A stretch of DNA of 64,000 nt from Adenanthera pavonina (Eukaryota; Streptophyta; Magnoliopsida; Fabales; Fabaceae), in assembly GCA_026686845.1 (NCBI GenBank), contig JAIVEN010000012.1:28398501-28462500 (forward strand), given 5' to 3'. Of this stretch, positions 22,930 through 34,615 are shown piece after piece. The translations under genes were made by a program, and so were the position numbers. Position 1 is the stretch's first letter, and each line of letters opens with the position of its first letter. Below the pieces are notes generated by a model that had not been told where the DNA came from, ran no database searches, and saw nothing but the letters and a program-made list of their open reading frames with translations.

Positions 22930-25100
22930 TGACCTACAATGCAAAAATAATTAAAATTGAATATTGTTAAAAGACAATGCAAAATAATAAAAGTATACCA
23001 TTTGTTGGGAAGATTTTTTTGAAATTTTCAATTTTTTGTTTCCCTTTTGAGTTGTTGGAGATCTTGAGTTGGATATTTCTTCATTTGTTTGTGATGACTT
23101 GACATTTGTTTTGGTTTGTCTTTGCTCCTCAACCCAACTCCTCATTCGCTTTCTTCTTTACTTCCCTTCTTTCTTCTTAAAACCTTTGGGAGGTTTGGTG
23201 GAGGTTTCACCTTGAATGCACTCTGGTCCATTAGCATTTGGACCTTTAGCATATTCACTTCCATAGTACATGCCAAGAATCTCACTAACTTTCTTTTGAA
23301 GTTCTAATAGTCCCTGATGTAAAATGGCCAAAAGCATCTTTACATTTTGATGCTTCAGCAGTTAATTTTATAATTATAAGATATAATTGTTTATAATGTA
23401 TTGAACTTTTCATCATGGGATTTACTTTAATCTCATTCCCATGAATATCATGCACAACCCCACATCTTGCTTCTCTTGTCCACCTCTTGATTACATACTT
23501 AGTAGGCATTTCAAAGATGTTCAGATGAGTATATATCCTCAACATATGGCAACAAAATATTCCACATTGCTCAAACTTCTTGTAAGTACAATTAATGGAC
23601 TTGTCAGTGGTATCATAGTTAATCATCCATTCACGTTTTTTTCCTCCCTTCCAAGTACATATCGGTAAACAGATTTTGTCTCATCTCTCTCTAGTATAGG
23701 ACAAGAACATCATAGGTCCCACTCATGCTAGAATAAATGAAATATAGGAGGGGTGTAACTTTGTGAAGCTTTCCTTAGCACAGGTGCACTTTCATTGGTT
23801 AAAGATACTTATTTGTCACGCATATCAAAGTCACGCTCAACCTCATTATGTCGCTTGTCTTCAACTACTTGTTCAAACCGATTGAAGAATTAATTGATAT
23901 CAAGTTCGGGTTTCATACAACCTTTCATGGATGCATTCAAACTTTCACTTAGTTGTGTGCTTTACACACCAAGTGTGAAAGCATGTTTCATGGAGCAGTG
24001 TGCCCATTTCTCCTTTAACTTGTATATGGAGAACAACCAAGAGTTTTCCTCAACATTATACTTTGATAAGAATTTCTTCCAAGTATCTCATCTTCTTCCT
24101 TAATATCATACATGCACTTACCAAAATCTGTTAAGAAGTGTTGATTATCTTTCATTAAGTTGCCCAAATGTCTAATGCCATTTTGCATTATATGCCATGT
24201 GCATAGTCAATGCTTCACATTTGGCATGACCTCTTGCAATGCTCTTGCCATCGCTTGATCTTGATATGTGAAAATAGTTTGCGGTAGCTTTTGTTTGTGC
24301 ACATGCAAGAATGTTTCAAAAAGCCACTTAAAGGATTCTATGATTTCATCATATAACAATGCAGCTCCAAATACCACAATTCCTCTATGATGGTTGAAAC
24401 AAAAAAAAATAGCAAGGGGTTTATGAGCATTGTTTGTGCAGTACATTGTGTCCAACAAAACCACTTCCCCAAAATAAGAATAGTCAATTAACACACATGC
24501 ATCGGCCCAAAAGACATTTGTCATTTCCTCATCTTGATTCATTTGAAATGATGATATAATGATGGATTATCTGCCAATTGTTCTTGGAAATATTGTAACA
24601 CACATCCGACTTCTCCGAATGCCATTCCTCATTGTCTCCTAGAACTTAAATATTTCCTTGCATCCGCTCTAGTAAAGCCAACATTAGCTCTCCCTCCTAC
24701 ATGTTTGCTCATTAGATCGAATGATGCTTTTGGTGCTAGCCTAGCATCATGTGTCACCTCTAATCCATATGCCTAAACTTCAGTTATTCTACGTTAGGAT
24801 GCTAGAAGATGCACTGCCTCTGGGGGATGTAATGGGTGATTATGCTCAGTAACAAAGTCAGTAATTCTATACTTTTCATTTAGACGTTTAACTATCATCT
24901 TCAAGTTACACCCCGTTCAAGTCTCTGCTCGAGGATTAACAATTTTATCTGGCCCTCGCACTCCTTCCTTACAACAAAGATATTTGTAACAAATAATTGA
25001 CTCATCTTTTTTACTCTTAGTGAAAGCATGCTTTCTAACAACAAATTTAGTTCTACCTCCATAAGTAAGCCAAAATTACCAAGTATCCTCTAAACTTTCA
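22930..25100 (-). pseudogene. FAR1/FHY3-like MULE transposase, broken
   Basis: Read from 25100 downward. The FAR1-type zinc-binding DNA domain comes first (YGGRTKFVVRKHAFTKSKKD, then EHNHPLHPPEAVHLL), followed by the MULE transposase domain at about 24640-24180 (VFWADACVLIDYSYFGEVV, LLFETFLH region, TYQDQAMARALQEVMPNVKH, then CTWHIMQNGIRHLGNLMKD). A SWIM zinc finger follows at about 23590-23520 (CTYKKFEQCGIFCCHMLRI) and a basic tail (RSWVEEQRQTK at 23140). In-frame stops occur at several places, for example before the LCTWH motif. The match is to transposon-encoded FAR1-RELATED-like proteins rather than to the light-signalling FHY3 gene itself. Not functional as it stands. Confidence 0.88.
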
Positions 25101-26218
25101 AACTAAATACCCAGTCTAGGAGTTAAATTGGCATCATTGAAGTTAAATCCGAAAAAAGAAATGCAAATAAAACTCAATCAATTACATTTTCCAAAATTTT
25201 TAAAAAAATAACATTGTAAACACTTAAAAAATTTAACCTTTGCAAATAAAATATTAAATATACATCTGAACTAAAAGAAATCACTCTTGTGCCAACAAAA
25301 AAATTAAACCTTTGCAAGTAAACCATTTGCCACCTTTAAAAAAAAATTATCATCACAAATATTAGTATATATTTACATAAATTTGACAAAAGTATAGTTG
25401 TAAAACAAAAATACAAATAAAAAATATGCTAGAGGCTCTAAACATTAACATAACAATACCCAACCTTCTTCCTAACTTTTCCCTTTTCAAAACACTATAT
25501 CAAAACTAAAAAGAAAAACATTTTTATCATATTACAACTATTTTCTGTCATCTCTCCACCCATAAACATCATAAAAACCATTAGAATGATACTTGATATG
25601 CTTCACCATCATTTGTAGCTTTTTCCCACTCAACAATGGCTTCCTCTTTTCTAAAATGACGTTTTGGCATGAGAAGATTGAAGAGGAAGATAGATGCTTT
25701 GGTATTTTGAAAACGAAGTCATTTTTGTTTAGTGAGGGATGAGTGGACAAGTGGATGTCAAAATCAACGTGGATTCTGGCCAAAAAAAAGAGGACGGTCT
25801 TAAATCCAAATGGTGTCATTTTAAGGGAGAAGCAAAGGAAGTAGATAAAGTGAGGAGCAAAGGCATGGGCTTCCAAAAACTATAAATTAAACACTCAATC
25901 ATTTATTTAAGAGATGAAAATTTTACCACTAACATCTATCTAATTTAATAAGAACTTCAAATTTTTTGGGGCATTTTAATGTTATATACTAGTTCTTTCT
26001 CTCTCATATCTAAACCTATTAATTTTAAGTAAGTAATAATTAGCAATGTTGACAATGATAAGGTAACATTTATTTAATTATTTTCATAAATATTTCATTC
26101 GGTTAGTCCTTGAATCATTTTCAAAGTTTAGAAGTGCACATATATCCCTCAACCAAAAACCATTTTCAAATTTTAGTCGCTTGGAAAGCAACAGCCAACA
26201 CATGAGAATTGTGATTTT
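25101..26218. other. Upstream flank of the MULE relic
   Basis: AT-rich, no supported gene. A minus-strand open stretch at 25876-25538 has no recognisable domain. No terminal inverted repeat matching the left side was found. Confidence 0.45.
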
Positions 26219-26223
26219 GAAAA
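26219..26223. repeat. Solo LTR target-site duplication, left
   Basis: GAAAA, repeated at 27890-27894. Confidence 0.7.
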
Positions 26224-27889
26224 TGTTGAATCAAGAGTTTTGATGATTCCAAACCAACACTCAAGAGCTCGGATTGAAGATATCAAAGGAGATCAAAGTT
26301 GTTCCAAGTGAAGATTTTCTGAGTATTTACTGTTAGATCTTTTGTAGGATCTTTAGTTTTAGTTGTGATTGGGTAAAAGATTTTGATTTGAGAAAAAGAT
26401 GTTTTCAAACCTTGATTTTGTGTTAAATCTTGACTTATTTGAAAAACACCCACAAACAGACGAAGTTTGAAAGTTTAAACTTAACTGTCAAATTGGAAAT
26501 TCGAACTTTGCTTTGAGAAATTCGAATTTCGAGCTAAAACTGAATAAGTCTGAAGAGATGGCTCTCTGTCAGACGAATTTTGGTTGTTCAAAATTCGAAT
26601 TTTCATCTAAGTCTGAAAGAAGTTTCCTTGAAACAGACGAACTTTGGATCTTCAAAATTCGAATTTCAGACAAAACAAAACTTGAGAAAATAGAATAAAT
26701 TCGTCTGAAACTATGTTAAAGTTCATTTGAGATCAAGAATGATTTAAGTTTCAAAACTGCTCTCTGACAGACGAACTTTGGACATCAAAATTCGAATTTT
26801 AGAAGCTAAGTTCTTGAATCTGTTGAAGTGAAACGTTGACATATGAATGATGTGAACTTGCAATATTCGAATGATAAAGTTAGTCTGAAAAGAGTCTCTC
26901 TGACAGACGAACTTCACTCTTCAACATTCGAATTTCGAAGAAAATGAACTACGGTGCCTCCTTTTCATGTACTGGGAACAGACGAATTTTGAGCTTCCAA
27001 AATTCGAATTTCGAGGGCACTGTAGCAAATTGAAAACACTGTTCACACTTAACCGAAAAACTTTCTTCTTGAAAATTCATATGTCACATTGTGAAAATGT
27101 TCTACAAGTTTCAAAATTTGAATTTCACTTCATGAACAGACGAACTTCGTGCTGTAACGTTGAAAACTCTAACCTTCGGTTCCTTCAAAATTTGTTTGTT
27201 GACCAACCAAAATTTGAATTTCAGTATGTCAGAAGCATTAAATGCGGTTGGTTAACGGATAGTTTTTCAGAGTAACCGTTGGATAACTTCTCCAACGGAT
27301 AGATTAAGTCTCTAACGGACATTTGAGACCTAAATCTATAAATACAATAACATTTGAAGTTGTGGAAAACGAATAAAACTTGTGTATACCGAATTTCTGC
27401 CAAATTTCCTTCTCAAAAGTTTTTACCCTCTCAACTTCAATATTTGTACTTTAACCTTCAAATCTACTATATTCAAGAGAGTTATATCTTTGTAAACAAT
27501 CTACTCTTTATCTGGAAGATAGAGTTACTTGTGAGGGGAAATCACAAGGGGATTGGGAAGCACATTGTAGAAGTGCTTAGAGTGATTGAGAAAGCTCTAG
27601 AAACAGAGCATACTAGTTGTACTGTGGCTTTAGCAAGAAGCCCGTTGAATTCTTGCTGCATAGTGAAAAAATCTCAAGAGTTGTCTTGGGGACTGGACGT
27701 AGGTCAAGTGAATAGACCGAACCAGGATAAATCACTGAATCTTTCTCTCCTTATCCTTACTTTTCAGCTTGCTCTGTTTTATAAGTTGCTTTCATTACAC
27801 TGTGCTATCTTCACTCATTTCAGTTTGTGCAGAAAAAATTTCAATCTTCCCAATTCACCCTCCCTCTTGGGAAGTCAGCCTTGCTAACA
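26224..27889 (+). mobile_element. Solo LTR, 1666 bp, Copia SIRE/Maximus-like
   Basis: Begins TGTTGAATCAAG and ends CTAACA, flanked by a 5 bp duplication GAAAA, with no internal retrotransposon genes on either side, so it is a solo LTR. The 3' part (27540-27890) carries wording typical of long SIRE/Maximus Copia LTRs, such as CTTGGGGACTGGACGTAGG and ACCAGGATAAA, and the TATA-like CTATAAATACAA lies at 27338. The 5' half has a degenerate repeat of CAGACGAACTTTGG plus AAAATTCGAATTTC (see findings). Open frames inside (26513, 26967, 27354) are by-products of this repeat. Family assignment is from memory of LTR ends and is less certain than the element itself. Confidence 0.82.
26455..27230. repeat. 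Degenerate TTCGAA-palindrome repeat within the LTR
   Basis: About eight to ten irregularly spaced copies of CAGACGAA(C/T)TTTGG followed closely by AAAATTCGAATTTC (starts near 26520, 26573, 26637, 26770, 26905 and 26979, with weaker ones to 27210). Each holds the palindrome AAATTCGAATTT or a close variant. Confidence 0.75.
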
Positions 27890-27894
27890 GAAAA

Positions 27895-28414
27895 CATATT
27901 ATTTTTTCCTAATTTGAAAACATATTAATTAAACATGAATGTTTGACACAATATGGATTTTTTTTGGGGCCAAGTTGAGACAATCCAGATTAATTAGAAG
28001 GATCCTTATTAATTCAACGTAAAAATGACGCTGCTCCTTAATTAGAGTTTGAGGATTAAGATTTTTTTTTTTAACAATAAGTATGACCAAACGGGGACAT
28101 TTGGGGGAATAGAACTTGGATAAATTGATAAATTAAATACGTTTATGAGTCACATGTTGTGGATGTGCCATTTTTCGTAATTAAATAATTTCATAGGTAA
28201 TACTATAGACCAAACCAATATAAATATAAATTTATAATTTTTTTATTAAAAAATTTATTTGCAATATAAAGACGTAAAGATTTCAATATTTATGAATGCT
28301 TGAGTGGTTATATTTTATTCCATATGTCGTTCTTAAGATATGTTCCATCCTTTTTGCTCATCTCAAAATAGGTTTTCCGAATTTCTAAATTTAGAGATTT
28401 TATATTAAAAAAAA
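27895..28414. other. AT-rich spacer
   Basis: Nothing recognised. Confidence 0.4.
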
Positions 28415-28753
28415 GGGCTAACATGCACAAATGTCCCCACACTTTGGATGAGTTGCGTATCATCCCCTTATCTTTACAAATATATAATTAAAGCCTTTAT
28501 GGTTCATATTTTGACTACCGACTTTGGCCACCTTACTATTTTTTATCAAATAAAAAACACTTAGCGTGTGACATGAAATTTTATATATTTTATTTTTTTG
28601 CACTTGAAATTGCTTATAAATCATTTTGTCATTTTATCCCTCAAAATCCTTCTCTCCATTTTCATCTTCATTACTATCACAATTTGCTCTAAAGGTAAGA
28701 GGGTGATGAGCAACTCATCCACAGTTCGGGGAGGTTTTATGCATTTTCGCCTA
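28415..28753. mobile_element. MITE with 55-base inverted ends, MULE-like
   Basis: The left end GGGCTAACATGCACAAATG..., containing TTTGGATGAGTTGC, is matched in inverse by the right end (GCAACTCATCCA, GCATTTTCGCC). The long inverted repeats and about 340 bp length without coding fit a MULE-derived MITE. A target-site duplication was not clear. Confidence 0.65.
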
Positions 28754-28778
28754 TAAAAATTGTTAGATAAAAAAGTAT

Positions 28779-29126
28779 ATCATTTTTTAATTATACAAAT
28801 ATTTATAACTATTTGAAAATTGTGAAAATATACTATATGGGCTAACAAAAAATGGAATTGGGCCTGAACAAATAATTCCCTGATATAAACCCTTCTATGG
28901 GCTTTAAGTGTTTGACCTATCTTTAACTTAATGATCCATAGTCTGCTTTTACATCATTTTTTAATTATACAAATATTTATAACTATTTGAAAATTGTGAA
29001 AATATACTATATGGGCTTACAAAAAATTGAATTGGGCCTGAACAAATAATTCCCTGATAAAAATCCTACTATGGGCTTTAAATGTTTAACCTATCTTTAA
29101 CTTAATGGTCCATAGTCTGCTTTATA
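28779..29126. repeat. 174 bp tandem duplication
   Basis: Unit 1 is 28779-28952 and unit 2 is 28953-29126. Both carry ATCATTTTTTAATTATAC, ATATGGGCT and GGGCCTGAACAAATAATTCC. The units differ at only a handful of bases. Non-coding. Confidence 0.85.
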
Positions 29127-29712
29127 TATTAAAATTAGTCCATTGCAAGCCCAATCTTGAAAGAGACCAAGGTTCAAGGACGTTGGGTACTGAACCACTT
29201 GATTCAGAAGATTGTAAGACCATAATTGTACATCCCAATCTTACCTTTGCCTTCTAAACATTATTTTTCTTCATTAATTTCATCATCACACTAAACTCGG
29301 TTCACGAACTTATTGATTTGAGTGGGTGGATTGGATGAGGTCTCAAGTTAAAGGAAGTACGACATGAGACCTTGCTATATATTTTATATATAGAGATTTT
29401 ACGTAATTTTAATATATCTTTTTATGGTAACACTCGTTGTAATATATTTGATCACACTGACCTTGAGCTTTAAGTCGGCCACTAATACAGTCTTGGACTT
29501 GTTGCAAGGTTTGGGGGCAGCTTGGTGATGGTTGCTATCAGAAACTTTTGTGTCGCTTGATAACTTTTTTAATCATCTGTTTGAATAAGGAAAAAATAGG
29601 AGGGAGAGAAAAATTTAAAAAAAAAAATAAGAGGAAATTTAAACATCTTTTCTCTATATTTCTTCTCATTTGTTCTCCTAGTGTTTCTCATTCGTACTTT
29701 CTTCCAACCATA
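29127..29712. other. Right part of the composite insertion
   Basis: No gene or repeat recognised. Absent from hAT copy A. Confidence 0.4.
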
Positions 29713-30548
29713 AAATAAGGAAATGTGTGAGATGAATTATGACGTAGAATATTGAAAGGGAAAGGCGAGAGCAAACAAAAATCCTCTATTTTAATGCCAT
29801 CATAAACCGTGCTAGAAAAAGCAAAAATAGACATAGCAAAAATGAAAATTTCAGCAAATAGCAAGAGGCAAAACAAAACTGCCAGCTATCGCGTTTGAAC
29901 CTGAAAGAAGCAACTCATGAACTTGAAAGAATGGAAGATGATGGACAGAGAATGAAGAAAAAATGGCCTCAGACAGAGGAGGAAAATGCTAAGAACAGAG
30001 TCACTGCTACTACAATGATGAACACGATCTGGGAAGGAGCAATGCAACGGAGTATAATCGGAATGATGAGCACACGGATAGAGGAGCGATGAGAACATGG
30101 ACAAACAGCAGATATAGAGGTGGAGTCTTGAAGCTTGCTAACGATGATGATTTTCGATTTCAAGATCAACAATGAAGATTGGAGCTGGCGATGAAATTTG
30201 GGAATTGGGGCTAGTAGGGTTTCAGACTCTTGGCCAAATCTTAGTAGACAGTATGTTTTAATTTTTTTTTCTACCTTTTTCACTTTGTTTTTGTTTTATA
30301 ATATAATAATATAATATAATATAATTTGTTATAAATAGAAAAAAGAACTGCTGATGGAAAAAAATACTGAATGAATGAAATGACATCGTATTGCCAGAAA
30401 AAGGAAACAAAAAAAATAGTACAAACCGGCTAAATCACCAATTTTACCAATTTAGGTTGTTTCAGCCAATTCTCAAAAGGGCCAGTTTCTTATAATTCTC
30501 AGACCAATCGGTTGAATTAGCTAATTCGGTCTGATTTTTTGTGCAATG
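29713..30548 (-). other. hAT copy B leader and 5' terminal region, second part
   Basis: Aligned with 4015-4818 of copy A. A segment at about 30100-30170 (30 bases longer than in A, around GATGATTTTCGATTTC) is the main internal difference. It ends in the same GGTT-rich subterminal zone. Confidence 0.7.
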
Positions 30549-31156
30549 ATAAAAAAAGGTGGTTGAATGAAACAATTCCAATGTTGGATTCAAAAAGTTT
30601 AGCAGTTGGATTAAATTTTGGAGTTAGCGTGAGTAGAAATACTCTCTCCAATTCTAAATATAGAACATCTTCTAGAAGTAATATTTGACTAAAAAAAATA
30701 TAAAACATTTTATAAAGTTGTCTGTTGTATTAATTAACTTTTTCATTCATGCTCATGGCCTATAGTGAGATATAAGTGTTATGGGAAGTAGAGATAATAT
30801 ATATATAATTAATTTATTAAGGGTAAATAATAAAAATATTAAAATTTTTTAATGAATTTAATAATCTAACTCTTTGTTTTATGATATGTGAGTTAATTAA
30901 AATGTTACATTTACAACAGGAGGAACCAACCACTATCAGTGCATTGAAAGTTAAAACATTCCGTGACCTACGGTTCATGGGATTAATCGTGGGTACGTAC
31001 TAAGTATTGACTGCAATATATAATACTCAAATCATTCAAATCAATAATATAATAATGGTATTTGTATGCATAATCTTATGACTATTATACATGCTAACTT
31101 ATTTATATTTAAATAAAAAGCTATCAAAATTGTGCGTAGTAGTTTTTTTTATTTAA
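30549..31156. repeat. Module R, copy B1 (partial)
   Basis: Starts with the altered hAT target site ATAAAAAA and runs through the 31020-31140 block, then is cut where a second hAT terminus begins. Confidence 0.7.
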
Positions 31157-31317
31157 TATTGCCTGAAAAAGAAAACAAAAAAAAATAGTACAAAGCGGCT
31201 AAATCACCAATTTTACCAATCTAGGTTGATTTAGCCGGTTCTTAAAAAAACCAGTTTCTTGTAATTATCGATCCAATTGGTTAAACCAGCCGGTCCGATT
31301 CGGTTTTTTGTGCAATG
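31157..31317 (-). mobile_element. Isolated hAT terminus
   Basis: About 160 bases equal to 4660-4818 and 30391-30548, again followed by GTAAAAAA (31318-31325) and module R. It is the trace of a duplication whose breakpoint lay inside a hAT element. Confidence 0.75.
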
Positions 31318-32640
31318 GTAAAAAAAGGTGATTGAATGAAACAATTCCAATGTTGGATTCGAAAAGTTTAGCAGTTGAATTAAATTCTGGAGTTGGGGTT
31401 AGTTGAACAACTCTTTTCAATTCTAAATATAGAATATCTTTCATAAGTAATATTTGATAAAAAAAATATAAAACATCTTGTGAGATTGTCTAATGAATTA
31501 ATTAATTTTTTTATTTATGCCTTTGGTCTCTAATTAATAGGTGAAATATAAGTGTTATGGGAAGTACAGATAATATAATTTAATAAAGATAAATGGTAAA
31601 ACTATTAAAATTTCTTAATAAATTTAATAATTTAACTTTTTTTTTTTATGATATGTGAGTTAGTTAAAATGTATTATATTTAGAACTAGAGGAACCAACA
31701 ACCATTAATGCATTGAAAGTAAAAACATTCCGTGACCTACGGTTCATGGGATTAATTGTGGGTAAGTATTAAGTATTGACTACAATATATAATACTCAAA
31801 CCATTCAAATCAATAATATAATAATAGTATTCATAATCTTATGATTACTGTACATACTAAGATATTTATATTTAAATATAAAGTTATAAAAATCGTGCGT
31901 TGTAGTTTTTTTATTTAATATATTAATACACCAAAAGTAAAAATTATTAAATTAAAAAGGCGAATGGGATAGGTGTATTATGTAAAAAGGGGTGGCTGGG
32001 GCTGAATAACAATGACGTTTGGTCAAAAACTCAGAGTTGAGACGTCACGAGAGAATCAAAGAATTCCAATGTTGGACTTGGAAAGTTATTTAACTACAAT
32101 ATAATATTCTTTTTTTTTTTATCCAACTACAATATAATATTCTGTTCGTTTCAAATCAATTATATAATAGTGGTATTTGTGTGCATAATCTTATGACTTC
32201 ATATACATATACTAACTTATTTATATTTAAATATAAAGTTATCAAAATTGCGCGTTGTACTTTTTTCTTGATTTTTATATAATATATTAATATACAAACT
32301 TGAAAATAGGCCCATCGAAAAGATTTGAATCCTAATGCGGTCTTCGTTCTGCTTTGATAATTTCGTACAATTCTTGCATGCAATCTTTTTTTGTTCTTCC
32401 AAGTTTTCTCCAAATATTTAATTGGGTTCATGCAAATTCAATTTTATTTCATCAATATTTCTCCATAAATTTCAATAGGATTTGAATATTATAAAAATCA
32501 ATATAATTTTTAAAAAGCTTTAAGTTGTTATTCTGAAAAAATAAATTTTTGTAGTAATGAATATGGTATTCTCAAAATACCCTTCATTAAATATGAGTGC
32601 TAATTAATATAGTGTTACGGGAAAAATATGTTTTACTGCA
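31318..32640. repeat. Module R, copy B2
   Basis: Nearly full length relative to 4819-6150. It has only one copy of the 42-base block that is doubled in the unit A copy. Confidence 0.75.
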
Positions 32641-32869
32641 AATTAAATTATCTTAACTAATATTGTTAGTTTCGGACACACACACACATATATATGAGGA
32701 AGTATTCCCCACCCCTCAAAAATGGAATGACCACTGAGGATATATGCGGGGATGAGGTTCGAAATTGCAATGATTCGTGTCCCACCCACTCCCCCATACC
32801 TATCTGTCAACCTGATCCCTTTTAAGTTTCTCCAATCGTCTTCTTTCTTTGACCACTTCGATCGCCTAG
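32641..32869. other. Short unique segment with CA/TA microsatellite
   Basis: Contains a CACACACACACATATATAT run at about 32675-32695. No gene supported. Confidence 0.45.
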
Positions 32870-33152
32870 CTCCACAAATTTCTTTGAACCTTATTAAATC
32901 ACTTTCTCAGAATAGTTCGCATGAGAAAATACACAGACCAATTATTTTGAACACATATATTGTGTTATATGACTCTCTCGAAGAGCTTTTTGGCTGTGAG
33001 AGTTGATAATGTGGGGATCAGTGTGAGTCTGCATAGTAAAAGCTGTGAGGAATGTCTTCTTCATGTTGAGATCCATGCCATTAACAAAGGAGGCACTGCT
33101 ATTGTTGAAGTCATGAACGAAGGCTTTCCTCTCATCTTCATCAAGATAGGTT
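32870..33152 (+). repeat. Module S, 3' part
   Basis: Aligned with 36400-36660. It is less AT-rich than the surroundings and open in more than one frame, as in the copy at 36343. It joins directly to module M at a GATAGGTTGATAAA junction. The encoded product, if any, is not recognised. Confidence 0.65.
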
Positions 33153-33880
33153 GATAAATTTATTAGAATTTTAAAAAACTTTTCCAATTTACCCATAATG
33201 AATTCTTAATATACTTATGAGAATATTAAATCGATAACATTTAGAAAAACAAAAATTAATGTGCCTGTGAAGTGTGTAAAATCTTACTCCCACCTTCCCA
33301 TTTTGTGAGATCTTAAAAAATATCACATAGATTAAGTAATATGGTTAAAGTTTGTTGAAAGTCTTAATTTTGTAAAAAAAAATGCTAACTTTCCAAAACA
33401 ATTACCATCTTTGCAAATATGTCTTTCATTAATTTTATTAATTTTTCTTTTAAAGAAAGCAATAGATTTGTTGTAAAGTGAATTTATAAAAAGTATTATT
33501 AAAAAAAACTTATAAATACTCCACTTAAACCAATAAAAGGGCCTTGTATTATGGGTTATAAATTTTTTTGTGAATAGTCTTATAAATTGGGGGGGAGGAA
33601 GTAGAACAAAGACTATGCAAAATTTTGAAAATTAGGGGCAATAATAAAGAGGGGAGAGAGAGTAGTTTGAAATTAGGAGCCACGACTCTTCGTTGGTTCA
33701 AGGTGAACGCGACAAAGGGGACATTCACAGTTTCAAACAAACATGCGCTCATTCTCAATCATATCGATCCTAAATATTTTTAATTTTTTTGGTTTTTTGG
33801 CCAATGAAGATAGAGTATCTTAAATCATGGCAATTAACAAAGTGATTAAATTGATGGTAACTCCTAAATATACTATTTTC
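33153..33880. repeat. Module M, copy 3
   Basis: Full-length relative of 11540-12310, including the GACTCTTCGTTGGTTCAAG part. Confidence 0.72.
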
Positions 33881-33881
33881 T

Positions 33882-34140
33882 CCGGTCCTATATAAATTAT
33901 CTTTTGTTCTAATTCTAAATATAAGACCATTTACAATATACAAGATAATATTTATTATATATTTTAAAAAATGTCCTTATTTAATGTATTCAAAGAGAAA
34001 GAGAATGAGGTTAAATAAGGGTAGTTTTATAAAAATATTGGGATTTTTAAAAAATCAAAATAGTTAATTAGTTTTAATTTTAATTCTTAATCCGTATAAT
34101 TCAGTTAAAATAATTTTATATTAAGGATCAGATAGAGTAC
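33882..34140. mobile_element. Stowaway-like MITE
   Basis: The left end CTCCGGTCCTATATAAATTATC and right end TTATATTAAGGATCAGATAGAG correspond to the inverted Stowaway-type ends CTCCCTCCGATC... and ...GACAAGAGGGA of the copies at 40388 and 41150. Confidence 0.6.
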
Positions 34141-34399
34141 TTTTTATCTTGACCTCAAATATAAAATATATTTTAGAATAGAAGTAGTATTTATTATATA
34201 TTTTAAAAAATTTACTATTTAATTTATTAAAAAAGAGAAAAAAATTAAATAATAATAATTTTTTAAAAAATACTTTAATTTTAAAAAATTAAATTAATTA
34301 ACTAATTTAAATTTTATTCTTAATTTACATAATTTAAATAAAAAATAGTATATTAAAAACAAAAGAAAATATCAGACTTCTCTTACATGTAAGATATTT

Positions 34400-34615
34400 A
34401 ATTACTCCGACTTTTATTCACTTTCTTTCTTTCTTTTTCTTTTTTTTTTTTAATACAAACGACTACCGGCGGCAAGGTTACAAGCAGGTCGATCCTCTGA
34501 CAAACTCCGCAGAGCATGTTCTTGGACCAAAAGTGTCCACGCATTCAGCTTACTTTTTACTTTTATATATTTTTCTTTGTCCAAGGAAACGTCATAAAGT
34601 TGAAGGAGCCGGTCC
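34400..34615. repeat. Module X, copy 2
   Basis: Relative of 9160-9402: pyrimidine tract, AATACAAACGACTACC, GCAGGTCGATCCTCTGAC, GTCCACGCATTC. Confidence 0.75.

Larger units (their letters stand above)
22383..29712. mobile_element. Composite insertion in hAT copy B
   Basis: 7.3 kb absent from hAT copy A. The sequence just left (CTTCAACCAT) resembles that just right (CTTCCAACCAT at about 29702), a possible imperfect 9-10 bp target-site duplication of the kind left by MULEs. It contains the FAR1-like MULE relic, a solo LTR, a small inverted-repeat element and a 174 bp tandem duplication. The outer ends do not show clear terminal inverted repeats, so the carrier element is not proven. Confidence 0.5.
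15441..30548 (-). mobile_element. hAT element copy B with nested insertions
   Basis: The full span of a hAT transposon on the minus strand, inflated to 15.1 kb by an RTE LINE (18434-22040) and a composite 7.3 kb block (about 22383-29712). Without these it is about 4.2 kb. The transposase relic occupies 15826-18374. Both ends are subterminally rich in GACCGG/GGTTCAA words and are flanked by an 8 bp target-site duplication. Terminal inverted repeats are not obvious, perhaps through decay. It separates the 3' flank of P450 gene 1 from module R. Confidence 0.7.

Noticed and set aside
22930..25100. Functional FHY3/FAR1 light-signalling gene
   Set aside because: Contains several in-frame stops and lies in an insertion inside a hAT element; it is a transposon-derived relic.
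26513..27275. Two small proteins with repeated SKFEF/PKFEF words
   Set aside because: Produced by the AAATTCGAATTT repeat in the U3 part of a solo LTR; no start context and no continuity.
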